Assembly (NCBI GenBank): GCA_949825045.1
Contig: OX463818.1
Span: 30,210,906 to 30,274,905, forward strand
Length of the DNA stretch: 64,000 nt
Reading direction: 5' to 3'
Origin: Argyresthia goedartella
Lineage: Eukaryota > Arthropoda > Insecta > Lepidoptera > Argyresthiidae
Of this stretch, positions 40,286 to 52,250 are shown piece after piece. Below the pieces are notes generated by a model. The model had not been told where the DNA came from. It ran no database searches and saw only the letters and a program-made list of their open reading frames with translations. The first letter of the stretch is position 1. Every line of letters starts with the position of its first letter. The position numbers and the translations under genes are program-made.

Positions 40286-42055
40286 GAAGCTGGTGATTTT
40301 GCTTCCTCTGGTTTGAGACTCCTTCATTGTTGGGGTTGGCTTCTTTTGCTCTTCTTGGGAATCCAGCTTGACTTCTGGTTCTAAAGTGTTGCTCGGTAGT
40401 GGGGCCAGTTTGTTGATCGGTCGTTTCAGTGTACCACCCTTAGCTTTCAGAGTGACGACCCGTGTGTTGCCGTCGCTTCCCGGAAATAGGTCTATCACTT
40501 TTCCCATAGCCCATTTTCCAGGTGGCAGGTTTGCTTTCTTTATTAGTACAAGATCGCCTTTTTTCAGGTTTTCTCGTTTCTGTTGCCATTTTGTTCGAAG
40601 TTGTAGTTGATGAAGGTATTCATTGGACCATCTTTTCCAAAAGTGTTGATGCATCATTTCTGTTAATCTCCATCTGTTCCTGAGATCGATATGTTTAATA
40701 TCACTGTGGTCATCTTGGTATAGTGACATGATGGGACTTCCAGTAAGGAAGTGTCCTGGCGTTAAGTACTCGATGTCATCTGGGTCTTCTGAGATAGGAC
40801 AAAGAGGGCGGCTGTTTAAACAGGCTTCGATTTGGTGCAGTAGTGTCGAAAACTGCTCAAATGTCAGCTTTTGATCTCCAAGGACCCTCTTCAGGTGATG
40901 TTTTGCTGATCGTACTGCAGCTTTCCATAGTCCTCCTGCTTCTGGAGCCAGTGTTGGATTGAAGTGCCACTGTATCTCTAAGGAGTTGACTTCACTACAG
41001 AATTCTGGGGATATCAGCGTCTTGAAGGACTTGAATTCTTGTCGTAGGGCCCTTGCCGCCCCTAAAAAGTTGGAGCCATTATCTGAGTACATACGTTTTG
41101 GGGTACCCCTTTTGGCACACATTCTCTTCAAAGCCGCAAGGAATGTTGATGACGTCGTATCCGACACGAGTTCTATGTGGACGGCTTTCGTGACCATGCA
41201 GATGAAGATGGCTATGTAGCCTTTGCTTGTCTTCACTCCTCTGCCTTTGTTTATTTTTATCTCCACGTGCCCAGTGAAATCTACCCCTGTGTGTGTGAAG
41301 GGGCGCGACGGTGTTATTCTTACACTCGGCAGATTTCCCATGATCTGTTCGGTCTTGTCAGATCTGTATCTGTGGCAAGTGATACAAAGCAGAAGTTGTT
41401 TTTTCACAGCTCTATTTCTTCCAACGACCCAATACCGGTGCCTTATTTTGGCTAACGTTAGGCGGGGACCGCCGTGCAAAGTTTGCTTGTGGGTCAGCTC
41501 GATGACCAGTTCAGTTAAGCGGCCGCTGTGAGGTAGAATAATAGGATGTTTCGTATCATAGTGTAGCGCTGAAGCTTGTAAACGTCCTCCAACTCTCAGT
41601 ATATCGTAGTCATCTATGAAGGGTGACAGTTGCAGAAGTTGACTTTTCTTGTTCATGGATCCAGTTTTCTTTATGTTTTCCAAGTCATCTCCAAATTCTT
41701 CCGTTTGGGTGGCCTTGATGACGATGTTTCTTGCTTTTTCAAGTTCTTGCAGTTCCAGATAGTTTTCAAATGTTCGTTTCGAAGTTGTTTTTTCTTTAAA
41801 TCTCAGCAACCAACTGATTATTCTTGTAATATGCTCTAACGAACTGCGCGACGCAAGCAATGTTTTGATGACCGATGTAGAATTTGTCGCCTCGACATGT
41901 GTTTGTGTAGGTATTGCTGACGCACACGTTTGGTGGACTTCGTTAATTGTAGATTTCGAACTCATTTCCGTTTTTTCCTGTTTATTCCAGTCAGGTAACC
42001 ATTGAGGTCCAACCACCATAAGTTGAAGGTTTTTAGTTGACCTCTGGTTGCACAA
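40286..42055 (-). pseudogene. BEL-3 integrase (copy A)
   Basis: About 590 uninterrupted codons: RNase H/IN joint (DILRVGGRLQASALHYDTKH), zinc domain (HKQTLHGGPR ... LLLCITCHRYR), core with HTGVDFTGHV (Asp), RMYSDNGSNFLG (Asp) and GGLWKAAVRSAKHH, then LNSRPLCPISEDPDDIEYLT and the C-terminal domain LVLIKKANLPPGKWAMG. In this copy the catalytic Glu of GGLWEA is Lys (codon at 40922-40924), while the copies at 47977-50079 and 55762-57083 keep Glu. So this open frame would be inactive. Confidence 0.92.
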
Positions 42056-42560
42056 TCAGCTGGATTTTCTCCCGATTTCACGTACCGCCATTCTGTTACG
42101 GGTGTGATTTTTTTAATTTGTGCGGTTCTGTTTCCGATGTATTTTTCCCATCTGGCTTCATTTCCCCATAGCCATGCTAGGAACACTTGGGAGTCTGTCC
42201 AACAATAAATTTGCAGTGGTACTTCAGTTAAGGAATTTTCGAACTTCTGCATTAGTTTCGCTAATAGGACAGCCCCTTCCAGTTCAAGCCTCGGTAGAGT
42301 TACTTTCTTCCTAAGTGGAGCCACTTTTGTTTTAGCAATAATTAGGGTTATGCTGATTTTTCCAGTTTCAGATACGGAAATGCTGTAGATGACGCTTGAA
42401 ATAGCCTTTTCGCTGGCGTCGCGAAATCCGTGTAGTTGTACGACTGCCTTTGGGTGTCTCTAATTAATCCATCGTTGTAGTTTTATGTTTTTGATATTAG
42501 GTAGATCGAAGCGCAATAACTCCCATTCTTTTGTTATTTCGTTAGGCAGGCATTCGTCCC
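41962..42560 (-). pseudogene. BEL-3 RNase H (copy A)
   Basis: LPRLELEGAVLLAKLMQKFE, then QIYCWTDSQVFLAWLWGNE, EWRYVKSGENPADCATRGQL and LWWLDLNGYL, the BEL RNase H signature with the catalytic Asp of TDSQ and the final NPAD motif. It overlaps the start of the integrase frame by some 90 bases. Upstream, a stop near 42462 separates it from the FRDASEKA segment (normally FADAS, first acid). Confidence 0.85.
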
Positions 42561-43644
42561 ATGTGAAATTATCCGTTCATAGTTTTTGGAAAATGATCTT
42601 AGCTTTGATAACCATGCGGGCCAACCATCCCAGTGGGTCGTATAGTTTGCTTATTTCGGATAGCAAAATACGTTTTGTCAGTTTTCCGTTGCTTGTTGGG
42701 ACCTCCCAGTTGAAGAAAAACACGTCGTCGTTTTTCATCCAGCTGAGACCCAGAGTTTTCGTTGATTCTTCTTTTTTGAAGTTGAAAGTATTCTGATCGG
42801 TTTTGTATTTTTGCTATAGATTTTGCTGGCTCGTTGCTCAACCACTTCCGTAGGGTGAATCCACCCTTTCAAAGTAGTTTGTCCAGCTGTAACTGAAGTT
42901 CCTTCGCATCATCGGTTGAGTTTCGCCCCGTTATGACGTCATCCATGTAGAATTCATGACGTAGAGCTTTTTCTGCATCTGGATATGTCCTTCCTTCATC
43001 ATCAGCTAGTTGTCGTAGAGTGCGCATAGCGAGGAAAGGCGCTACTTTCGTTCCATACGTCACAATGCATAACTGCATTTCCTGGAGCGGCTCTGATGGT
43101 GATGATCGTGCACGTAGATTTGCCGGTACAATTTTTCCACATCCGCTGTCAGTGCGAATTTGTACTTTCTCCAGTTGATAATAAGGGCTGAGATGTCCTT
43201 TTGGAGGTTAGGACCTTTTTCCATGCAGTCGTTGAGGCTAAACTTCGTATCGGTTTTCATTGACGCGTTAAATACTACTCGTAGTTTGGTTGTACTAGAC
43301 TCTTCTCTAATTACACCGTGGTGAGGTAGGTATGTTTGTAGTTGCGAGTTTGTTGACCTTTTTGCCGGTTTCATGTGATCCAGTGCCTTGTATTCATTTA
43401 TGAATTCTTTGTAGCGTATTGCAAGTTGTTGTTGTTTAGCCATTCTTCTCTCTAATTGTAAAAATTGAGAGACGGCCTGAGGCTTTTATTGCCCTAGTTT
43501 TGTTGTGATGTCGTCCTTCAATGGCACCTTGACTATGTATCTGCCGTCGCACCGCCGTTCCGTTGTTTCCACAAAGTACTTTTCGCAGAAGTCTTCATAA
43601 GGGGTGCTGTCGGTTGTTATTTCTTCAGTTTCCCAGAAGCGCGT
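42560..43644 (-). pseudogene. BEL-3 reverse transcriptase (copy A, multiply frameshifted)
   Basis: Three or more frames are needed: 43060-43443 has TYLPHHGVIREESSTTKLRV, VFNASMKTDTKFS and FALTADVEKLY (palm); 42869-43078 has VTYGTKVAPFLAMRTLRQL and EFYMDDVITG (catalytic YMDD); 42599-42841 overlaps the LYDPLGWL region in another frame. A stop lies near 43483. Copies B and C carry the same breaks, so they predate the duplications. Confidence 0.85.
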
Positions 43645-44220
43645 TGTTTAATTCCACGCCTCAACCGAACGGCGTGGAATCTTGAGGGGGTGAGTTTTTG
43701 CCAGGAGGGAGAATCGCAAGTGGTTTTGCCCTTGCCGCCGTAGACAGGAATTCGAGAGCTCAATTCGAGGCAGGAATATGGGATAAGGAGTGCACGAGTG
43801 GGGGGAGAGGAACCGAATCTCACTCTCTTCGCAGCCCGACGCTGTCGCCGGCGTGTTGCCTGCCGACACGAGGAGTCGCTGTCCGATTACGACGAGTTGG
43901 GGACCGTACAACTTCAACCTTCACAACACGAATCACTCACTCCTTGGTAGCGAATCTACTTATTTCCCGACGATGTTTATGATTAACACTCCGACCAGGC
44001 CCGACACCTGTGTTAGACCATCGTTACACTGAAATACAGTCAAGGCCCGACGCCATGAGCAGACATGTTTTTTCTACAGACAAGAATGTAACCTCTAATT
44101 TTTCATCTTGTTTCTGTACGAGTGACAGCTGCGGTTCCGTTTCCGCTAGTGATGTCCCGATTACTCGCGGTCGATCCGCGCAACGAAAACCGGTGCGTTC
44201 CGAAGCATAAATATTAAACA
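43645..44220 (-). repeat. BEL-4 3' LTR (576 bp, copy A)
   Basis: Ends TGTTTAATTCC...AATATTAAACA form the inverted TGTTTAAT/ATTAAACA termini. GC-rich. It sits directly on the BEL-3 gag-pro region (GAAGCGCG on the left), so BEL-4 was inserted in BEL-3. Frames inside it on both strands are not genes. Confidence 0.85.
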
Positions 44221-44251
44221 GTCACCCGCCCGCACAGGCCCGAACCTGTCC

Positions 44252-45350
44252 CTAATCAATAGGAAGGCGAGGAAGTGTTGCGACCGCTCTCTTGAGGACC
44301 GAGTCCCCCACCTTGACTTCTGCTGATCGAGGCGTGCCATCCCGACCCGTGTACAAATAGACGATCCGTCCTCGTCTCCATCTCAATGATGGCAGGTTCG
44401 CATCCTTAATCAGCACCAAATCACCGACTTGAAGGGGGCTCGTCCGGTCAGTCCACTTAAGGCGCTGCTGCAAGATGTGCAAGTACTCAAGGGACCACCG
44501 TTTCCAAAAATCTTGAGCCATCTGCTGCAACATCTGCCACCTAGTTAACCGACTTAACTTAACATCACCGAATGGGTATTCTGGCAGGGCGTTAAGGGGC
44601 TGACCTATCAGGAAGTGACCCGGCGTCAACGCTTCCAAATCATTTGGATCCGAACTGAGCGGGCACAACGGACGCGAGTTCAGTGTCATTTCAATTTTAC
44701 AGAACAGCGTCGCAAGCTCTTCAAAGCGTAGAGAGGTCTAACCGATGATCCTTGTCAGGTGCGACTTAGCCGATTCAAACGCAGCCTCAAAAATTCCTCC
44801 CCAATGAGGACATCCCGGCGGACTGAAAACCCATTCAATCCCTCGTCGGGAGCAAGCCGTACCGATGGCGTCCTGGTTACCGTTCAGGAATTGAGTGACT
44901 CCTGCAGATATCGCCTGGCTCCGACAAAATTTGTGCCGTTGTCCGAACGGATTATTGTCGGGAGGCCCCTTCGTGAGACGAACCGATCTAGACATGCGAT
45001 AAATGCCTCTGTAGTGAGGTCACTGACCACCTCCAAGTGGACTGCCTTCGTGGCCAAGCACACGAAGACGCACAGGTACGCCTTCACTAATCTGGCGTTC
45101 CGTAGCTGTGAAGACTTGACCATGAATGGTCCCGCGAAATCCGTTCCGACACCCGCAAAGGGCCGGATTTCGTTAACCCTATCCGAGGGCAAATCGCCCA
45201 TCTGGGGCTGCATCGTAGCCGCCTTGGCCCGATAACAAGGCAGGCACCGAAATACGACGCTACGCACTAAGCGTCTTCCTGATAGAATCCAGAACTCGCG
45301 CTGGAGAAACGCCATCAAGGCGTGGCATCCGATATGCCCATTCCGAATGT
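44252..45350 (-). pseudogene. BEL-4 integrase (copy A)
   Basis: ALMAFLQREFWILSGRRLVR and CLPCYRAKA (zinc domain), GVGTDFAGPFMV (Asp), TIIRSDNGTNFVGARRYLQE (Asp), HWGGIFEAAFESAKSHLTRI (Glu), [20 protein letters not shown] and the C-terminal LVLIKDANLPSLRWRRGRIV. Breaks: a 1-base change near 44884-44900 shifts frame after RYLQE, and a TAG precedes FEELAT near 44738. The stop at 44252 lies 32 bases from the LTR. Confidence 0.9.
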
Positions 45351-45790
45351 GTCAATCCTGTAGCAACAGTTCGACCAACTTCCCTTTCCTAGGGAGTAAC
45401 AACGGGTGGCGAGCCGCATAAGGCAGGTTGGCATTCCGCAGCCGACCTCCTACCCTCAGCAATCCGTTAGGGTCAATAAACGGGTTGAGCCGAGCCACAG
45501 CTCCCATCAGTTGGACAATTCCGCGCAAATCGGAAGATCCAGGCGGTCACATTGACCTGCTTGTCGAGCGAGCTGTACCGTTCCAGCAGGCTGAACTCCT
45601 CTTCCGGCTCTGGTTGCGTCGTGCAGACACCGACTGTCAAGGCGCCGTTCGCCGAGGTAACGCGTGGACTCATTGGCCAATCCGATTCGGCTTGAGTCAA
45701 CCATTTTAAACCCCACCACAAGGGATGTCCAACCAACTCCGGAGCGTGACACCCACGAGACGCACAGTCTGCTGGGTTCATCTCCCCTGG
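45351..45790 (-). pseudogene. BEL-4 RNase H end (copy A, internally deleted)
   Basis: MNPADCASRGCHAPELVGHP is the RNase H C-terminal signature; LLRVGGRLRNANLPYAARHP marks the joint to integrase. Between them about 137 bp are missing relative to the copy near 63580-63760. The frame is interrupted at several points. Confidence 0.85.
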
Positions 45791-46170
45791 ACCATATCTA
45801 TCGCAAATAAAAGTCTTTGTCTTTGTCTTTGTATTTGTCTATGTGTCAGTTATGTATGTACAATATCTTTTATAGTCACCTCTCTACTAATTTTGCACTA
45901 TGTATGTTTTATATATTTTTAAATGTGTATATTTTAAATTTTTATATCTAACTTTTATTTTTGTTTGTAAATTACTACTAAGCACAACAACTCCCATTCT
46001 GCTAAGCATACGATGGCACCCGCGATACAGGCTCAGCCTAGTGTGGGGCCGCAGTCAAACACATGTAGCTTTTAAGAGATGTTTTGGATAAACTATAACA
46101 TGTAAACCTAGCTTTAAGTCTTTCTTACTAAATAAATTTATTCTTATTCTTATATTCTTATATTTTTATA

Positions 46171-46335
46171 ATAACTGACGTTAATTATCGAGTAAGAAAA
46201 AAGTAGAACGCTGATGTGGTTCGGTTCTGTTCACTAGTAGTTGATGTAAGTAAGTGGCAGTTAGGTATAAGAGTTTGCTAAATTTATACAATAATAATTG
46301 CTAAGTAAGTATTGTGCAAGGCGTTGGCCTGTACA
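46171..46335 (-). repeat. BEL-3 3' LTR, truncated (copy B)
   Basis: Equivalent of 38131-38295, with the same truncation against the LINE tail. Confidence 0.85.
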
Positions 46336-46480
46336 TGCTCCCGAGGAAAAAAAAGGAACAAAAAACGAACCACAGCAGCTACAGAACATAAAAGTTATAA
46401 TGTAAGTAATGTACCTAAGTTATTAATGTAATTAAGCTAAGATAAATCACACAAGTCCATAATATTGGTGACGTTAAACG

Positions 46481-48309
46481 TTAGATATTGAATCTTTCGG
46501 TTCGGTGGGACTGTGCCGGCTCCTGGGGTTGCATCTGTGTGAAGATCTCCTGGAGCACGATTCCTGGGTTCTCGTGTCCTCGTCACTCCGTCCTTTCCGC
46601 GTGGCTGGCTCGCTGGCTGATCCTTGCCATTTGCCTTCTTCTTACGGCCCAGATCAGAACTACGATTATTGCTCCAATGAACAGCAGTGACGTAGAGGTG
46701 TAATGATATATATCGTGTGTTGTTACTGGAACCACCAATTTTTCATGCTCTTTTTGGTATGCAATCTGTTGTTCTATCTTCTCATTTGTCATATTGTATT
46801 CGCGTAGTTTAAGTTTCACGTCGATTGGCTTGATTTCCATGTCGTTTGGTGCACTTAAGTTTGGCACCGGCATGTATTTCTCTTCTAACTTCACTTTACT
46901 CCCGAACGTGTTGTAAGGGTAAAAGCTACCTCCATTTTGTTGTAGCATGCAGCCCTGCCCTAGGGCAAGGAGGCCTGTGCTGCTCGTAGTTACTGTCGAT
47001 GCTGCAAGTTGATTCTCGCATATCACTCGAAGTTGACACGCTCCGCAACAAGTGAACAGCCATTCGTTTTGTTGATGTAATTTGATCCATTTGTCGGTGC
47101 AAGGAACTTGTTCGACCTCGCTCTGGATTCCAGTCTGTTGACTTATCATTTTTGCTGCGCATGGTATTTTATTTCCGTATGTGTTGTAGATGGGATGGTA
47201 TGCATGACATAAAAGGTTATTTTTAGATGTCATACATTGTTGGATGTCCTCTTCTTCCAGGTTTATGAATGTGTTGTTCATGATGTTTGTAGCGATGTAA
47301 TTTATGTATTATAGATATCGTTCCTCTTCATCGTAATAGGTATCGCGCGATATAATTTGTATTCGTCATCGCTTATAAGCGGTAAGTGTAACTCGAAGAG
47401 TAGGTAGTTGTTATTTATTCTTGCTTTTACGTAGATAAGTTTGTACATTTTTTTGATGTTTTGCTGAAAGTTCTTGACGGGTAGAGATAGTCGTTTTGAC
47501 ATTCTAGTTGATATATGATTGAGTTGCTCGATCACCTGAGCTGGAGTGAAGAGCTTGGTATCTAGATGGCCTCTGTAGACGTAAGTTAGGGCGTCCGCCA
47601 GCATTTCTTGATTTCATTGTAAATTCGATATTAACAGGCTTGCAGTTGTTACGGAAGAGGTGATGTCATTCATGATGTTGGCCTTGTATACTTTATTCTC
47701 TATTTTCTTCATCGAAAGGCTTGTTTCTTGCAAGAATTTTGAGATAACTTCAAATTGTTCTTTGATGAACTTCTGGTTTTTCTTCATGACGTCGTTTTCA
47801 GCTTCCACGATTAGAGTCTGATTTCGGATGAGTTCTAGCTGAAATTCTTGGTTCGATTGTAGTTTTTGGATGTCTGCCGTGTATTTTTTCGCGAATTCTT
47901 CATCTATGACACCGAATAGGGTGTGAGTGAGGCTTCCGATTCCGTTGAAATACCCTCTTCGTTTTCTTGATAGGTGTTAAGTTCTCAGTAATTCGTTGAA
48001 TCCCGATAGTTGATGGATTTCATGTCGTAATTGGTTGATCATCGGATAACAAGATCTCGGTTTTTCTGATTGATCGCAGAGCTTGTCTATTTGATCGATG
48101 TACAGTTTGATGTTTTTTGTTGTGTTCCAATATGAAGTGAGGTCGTAATAAACCAGTAGAGTCCACTTGTCATGTATCAGTTGTATGTTGCCGATTTCAT
48201 CGAAGTAGATCGGTCTATTCTCGTCTATTGGGTTAATGCTGTAGGCTGTTGATCTTGTAGCGGCGCTACTGATTGGTACGGTTAGCAGCGCTAACATGAG
48301 ACATGCCAT
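46481..48309 (-). pseudogene. env: BEL-3 env (copy B)
   Basis: Same layout as copy A: signal peptide and N-terminal part in the end of the integrase frame, shared TAA at 47977-47979, basic cleavage site, fusion-peptide-like stretch, membrane anchor and tail. Extra damage: a TGA in the tail near 46580, a loss of about 15 bases near 47305 that changes frame, and a stop near 47613. The copy cannot give a full protein. Confidence 0.82.
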
Positions 48310-50079
48310 GAAGCTGGTGATTTTGCTTCCTCTGGTTTGAGACTCCTTCATTGTTGGGGTTGGCTTCTTTTGCTCTTCTTGGGAATCCAGCTTGACTTCT
48401 GGTTCTAAAGTGTTGCTCGGTAGTGGGGCCAGTTTGTTGATCGGTCGTTTCAGTGTACCACCCTTAGCTTTCAGAGTGACGACCCGTGTGTTGCCGTCGC
48501 TTCCCGGAAATAGGTCTATCACTTTTCCCATAGCCCATTTTCCAGGTGGCAGGTTTGCTTTCTTTATTAGTACAAGATCGCCTTTTTTCAGGTTTTCTCG
48601 TTTCTGTTGCCATTTTGTTCGAAGTTGTAGTTGATGAAGGTATTCATTGGACCATCTTTTCCAAAAGTGTTGATGCATCATTTCTGTTAATCTCCATCTG
48701 TTCCTGAGATCGATATGTTTAATATCACTGTGGTCATCTTGGTATAGTGACATGATGGGACTTCCCGTAAGGAAGTATCCTGGAGTTAAGTACTCGATGT
48801 CATCTGGGTCTTCTGAGATAGGACAAAGAGGGCGGCTGTTTAAACAGGCTTCGATTTGGTGCAGTAGTGTCGAAAACTGCTCAAATGTCAGCTTTTGATC
48901 TCCAAGGACCCTCTTCAGGTGATGTTTTGCTGATCGTACTGCAGCTTCCCATAGTCCTCCTGCTTCTGGAGCCAGTGTTGGATTGAAGTGCCACTGTATC
49001 TCTAAGGAGTTGACTTCACTACAGAATTCTGGGGATATCAGCGTCTTGAAGGACTTGAATTCTTGTCGTAGGGCCCTTGCCGCCCCTAAAAAGTTGGAGC
49101 CATTATCTGAGTACATACGTTTTGGGGTACCCCTTTTGGCACACATTCTCTTCAAAGCCGCAAGGAATGTTGATGACGTCATATCCGACACGAGTTCTAT
49201 GTGGACGGCTTTCGTGACCATGCAGATGAAGATGGCTATGTAGCCTTTGCTTGTCTTCACTCCTCTGCCTTTGTTTATTTTTATCTCCACGTGCCCAGTG
49301 AAATCTACCCCTGTGTGAGTGAAGGGGCGCGACGGTGTTATTCTTACACTCGGCAGATTTCCCATGATCTGTTCGGTCTTGTCAGATCTGTATCTGTGGC
49401 AAGTGATACAAAGCAGAAGTTGTTTTTTCACAGCTCTATTTCTTCCAACGACCCAATACCGGTGCCTTATTTTGGCTAACGTTAGGCGGGGACCGCCGTG
49501 CAAAGTTTGCTTGTGGGTCAGCTCGATGACCAGTTCAGTTAAGCGGCCGCTGTGAGGTAGAATAATAGGATGTTTCGTATCATAGTGTAGCGCTGAAGCT
49601 TGTAAACGTCCTCCAACTCTCAGTATATCGTAGTCATCTATGAAGGGTGACAGTTGCAGAAGTTGACTTTTCTTGTTCATGGATCCAGTTTTCTTTATGT
49701 TTTCCAAGTCATCTCCAAATTCTTCCGTTTGGGTGGCCTTGATGACGATGTTTCTTACTTTTTCAAGTTCTTGCAGTTCCAGATAGTTTTCAAATGTTCG
49801 TTTCGAAGTTGTTTTTTCTTTAAATCTCAGCAACCAACTGATTATTCTTGTAATATGCTCTAACGAACTGCGCGACGCAAGCAATGTTTTGATGACCGAT
49901 GTAGAATTTGTCGCCTCGACATGTGTTTGTGTAGGTATTGCTGACGCACACGTTTGGTGGACTTCGTTAATTGTAGATTTCGAACTCATTTCCGTTTTTT
50001 CCTGTTTATTCCAGTCAGGTAACCATTGAGGTCCAACCACCATAAGTTGAAGGTTTTTAGTTGACCTCTGGTTGCACAA
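48310..50079 (-). pseudogene. BEL-3 integrase (copy B)
   Basis: Uninterrupted frame as in copy A, but with Glu in GGLWEAAVRSAKHH, so all three catalytic acids (VDFTG, SDNGS, LWEAA) are in place. Differences from copy A are few (for example Val for Ala early on, Tyr for His in the LTPGHFLTG segment). The part from 48758 on is repeated in inverse at 55762-57083. Confidence 0.92.
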
Positions 50080-51667
50080 TCAGCTGGATTTTCTCCCGAT
50101 TTCACGTACCGCCATTCTGTTACGGGTGTGATTTTTTTAATTTGTGCGGTTCTGTTTCCGATGTATTTTTCCCATCTGGCTTCATTTCCCCATAGCCATG
50201 CTAGGAACACTTGGGAGTCTGTCCAACAATAAATTTGCAGTGGTACTTCAGTTAAGGAATTTTCGAACTTCTGCATTAGTTTCGCTAATAGGACAGCCCC
50301 TTCCAGTTCAAGCCTCGGTAGAGTTACTTTCTTCCTAAGTGGAGCCACTTTTGTTTTAGCAATAATTAGGGTTATGCTGATTTTTCCAGTTTCAGATACG
50401 GAAATGCTGTAGATGACGCTTGAAATAGCCTTTTCGCTGGCGTCGCGAAATCCGTGTAGTTGTACGACTGCCTTTGGGTGTCTCTAATTAATCCATCGTT
50501 GTAGTTTTATGTTTTTGATATTAGGTAGATCGGAGCGCAATAACTCCCATTCTTTTGTTATTTCGTTAGGCAGGCATTCGTCCCATGTGAAATTATCCGT
50601 TCATAGTTTTTGGAACATGATCTTAGCTTTGATAACCATGCGGGCCAACCATCCCAGTGGGTCGTATAGTTTGCTTATTTCGGATAGCAAAATACGTTTT
50701 GTCAGTTTTCCGTTGCTTGTTAGGACCTCCCAGTTGAAGAAAAACACGTCGTCGTTTTTCATCCAGCTGAGACCCAGAGTTTTCGTTGATTCTTCTTTTT
50801 TGAAGTTGAAAGTATTCTGATCGGTTTTGTATTTTTGCTATAGATTTTGCTGGCTCGTTGCTCAACTACTTCCGTAGGGTGAATCCACCCTTTCAAAGTA
50901 GTTTGTCCAGCTGTAACTGAAGTTCCTTCGCATCATCGGTTGAGTTTCGCCCAGCTATGACGTCATCCATGTAGAATTCATGACGTAGAGCTTTTTCTGC
51001 ATCTGGATATGTCCTTCCTTCATCATCAGTTAGTTTTCGTAGAGTGCGCATAGCGAGGAAAGGCGCTACTTTCGTTCCATACGTCACAATGCATAACTGC
51101 ATTTCCTGGAGCGGCTCTGATGGTGATGATCGTGCACGTAGATTTGCCGGTACATTTTTTCCACATCCGCTGTCAGTGCGAATTTGTACTTTCTCCAGTT
51201 GATAATAAGGGCTGAGATGTCTTTTTGGAGGTTAGGACCTTTTTCCATGCAGTCGTTGAGGCTAAACTTCGTATCGGTTTTCATTGACGCGTTAAATACT
51301 ACTCGTAGTTTGGTTGTACTAGACTCTTCTCTAATTACACCGTGGTGAGGTAGGTATGTTTGTAGTTGCGAGTTTGTTGACCTTTTTGCCGGTTTCATGT
51401 GACCCAGTGCCTTGTATTCATTTATGAATTCTTTGTAGCGTATTGCAAATTGTTGTTGTTTAGCCATTCTTCTCTCTAATTGTAAAAATTGAGAGACGGC
51501 CTGAGGCTTTTATTGCCCTAGTTTTGTTGTGATGTCGTCCTTCAATGGCACCTTGACTATGTATCTGCCGTCGCACCGCCGTTCCGTTGTTTCCATAAAG
51601 TACTTTTCGCAGAAGTCTTCATAAGGGGTGCTGTCGGTTGTATTTCTTCAGTTTCCCAGAAGCGCGT
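49986..51667 (-). pseudogene. BEL-3 RNase H and reverse transcriptase (copy B)
   Basis: Same segments and same frame breaks as copy A: RNase H (QIYCWTDSQVFLAWLWGNE, NPADCATRG), connection domain, RT with EFYMDDVIAG and TYLPHHGVIREESSTTKLRV. Palm A reads TADVEKMY here against TADVEKLY in copy A; the usual family residue is Met. Confidence 0.85.
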
Positions 51668-52219
51668 TGTTTAATTCCACGCCTCAACCGAACGGCGTGG
51701 AATCTTGAGGGGGTGAGTTTTTGCCAGGAGGGAGAATCGCAAGTGGTACTGCCCTTGCCGCCGTAGACAGAAATTCGAGAGCTCAATTCGAGGCAGGAAT
51801 ATGGGATAAGGAGTGCACGAGTGGGGGGAGAGGAACCGAATCTCACTCTCTTCGCAGCCCGACGCTGTCGCCGGCGTGTTGCCTGCCGACACGAGGAGTC
51901 GCTGTCCGATTACGACGAGTTGGGGACCGTACAACTTCAACCTTCACAACACAAATCACTCACTCCTTGGTAGCGAATCTACTTATTTCCCGACGATGTT
52001 TATGATTAACACTCCGACCAGGCCCGACACCTGTGTTAGACCATCGTTACACTGAAATACAGTCAAGGCCCGACGCCATGAGCAGACATGTTTTTTCTCC
52101 CGACAAGAAAGTAACCTCTAATTTTTCATCTTGTTTCTGTACGAGTGACAGCTGCGATTCCGTTTCCGCTAGTGATGTCCCGATTACTCGCGGTCGATCC
52201 GCGCAACGAAAACCGGTGC
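51668..52219 (-). repeat. BEL-4 LTR, truncated (copy B)
   Basis: 552 bp of the 576-bp LTR. It lacks the outer 24 bases and is joined at 52220 to a 31-base piece of BEL-4 integrase (52220-52250). Confidence 0.88.
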
Positions 52220-52250
52220 CGTAACCGACTTAACTTAACATCACCGAATG

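Larger units (their letters stand above)
38131..43644 (-). mobile_element. BEL-3 copy A: env-bearing BEL/Pao element (3' half)
   Basis: Minus strand: RT, RNase H, integrase, env and 3' LTR. The LTR here (38131-38295) is truncated against a LINE tail compared with the complete 253-bp LTR at 58359-58611. Protease and gag are missing, because BEL-4 interrupts the element at 43645 and does not lead back into it. RT is frameshifted; integrase and env are almost intact. Confidence 0.9.
44221..45790 (-). mobile_element. BEL-4 copy A: integrase end of a GC-rich BEL/Pao element
   Basis: Internal sequence of BEL-4 adjoining its 3' LTR: integrase (44252-45318) and RNase H end (about 45319-45790). The upstream parts of pol are missing; at 45790 the sequence switches abruptly to the direct duplicate of 37757 onward. 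Shares a 137-bp internal deletion near 45515 with the copy at 52251-53590, absent from the copy at 62137-64000. Confidence 0.88.
45791..52219 (-). repeat. Direct duplicate (copy B) of 37757-44196
   Basis: 6.43 kb repeating LINE tails, BEL-3 LTR, env, integrase, RNase H, RT and most of the BEL-4 LTR in the same order and orientation as copy A, about 99% alike. Shared disabling changes (RT frameshifts, the env TAA, the stop in RNase H) show that already dead sequence was duplicated. Private changes include an env stop and a 15-bp loss near 47305. Confidence 0.93.
48758..52250 (-). repeat. Left arm of 3,493-bp inverted repeat
   Basis: Every position x pairs with 105841 minus x on the right arm (checked at the inner end, LTR ends and outer end), so there is no net indel. 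Only single-base differences are seen (for example near 50340, 50562 and 48967). Confidence 0.95.

Noticed and set aside
41177..41531. Plus-strand open frames over BEL-3 integrase (also at 49201-49555 and 56286-56640)
   Set aside because: They are antisense shadows of a strongly coding minus-strand (or inverted) integrase and have no family pattern.
43698..44210. Overlapping frames of 66-94 codons in the BEL-4 LTR
   Set aside because: They lie wholly inside a GC-rich LTR, recur in every LTR copy including inverted ones and match no protein family.
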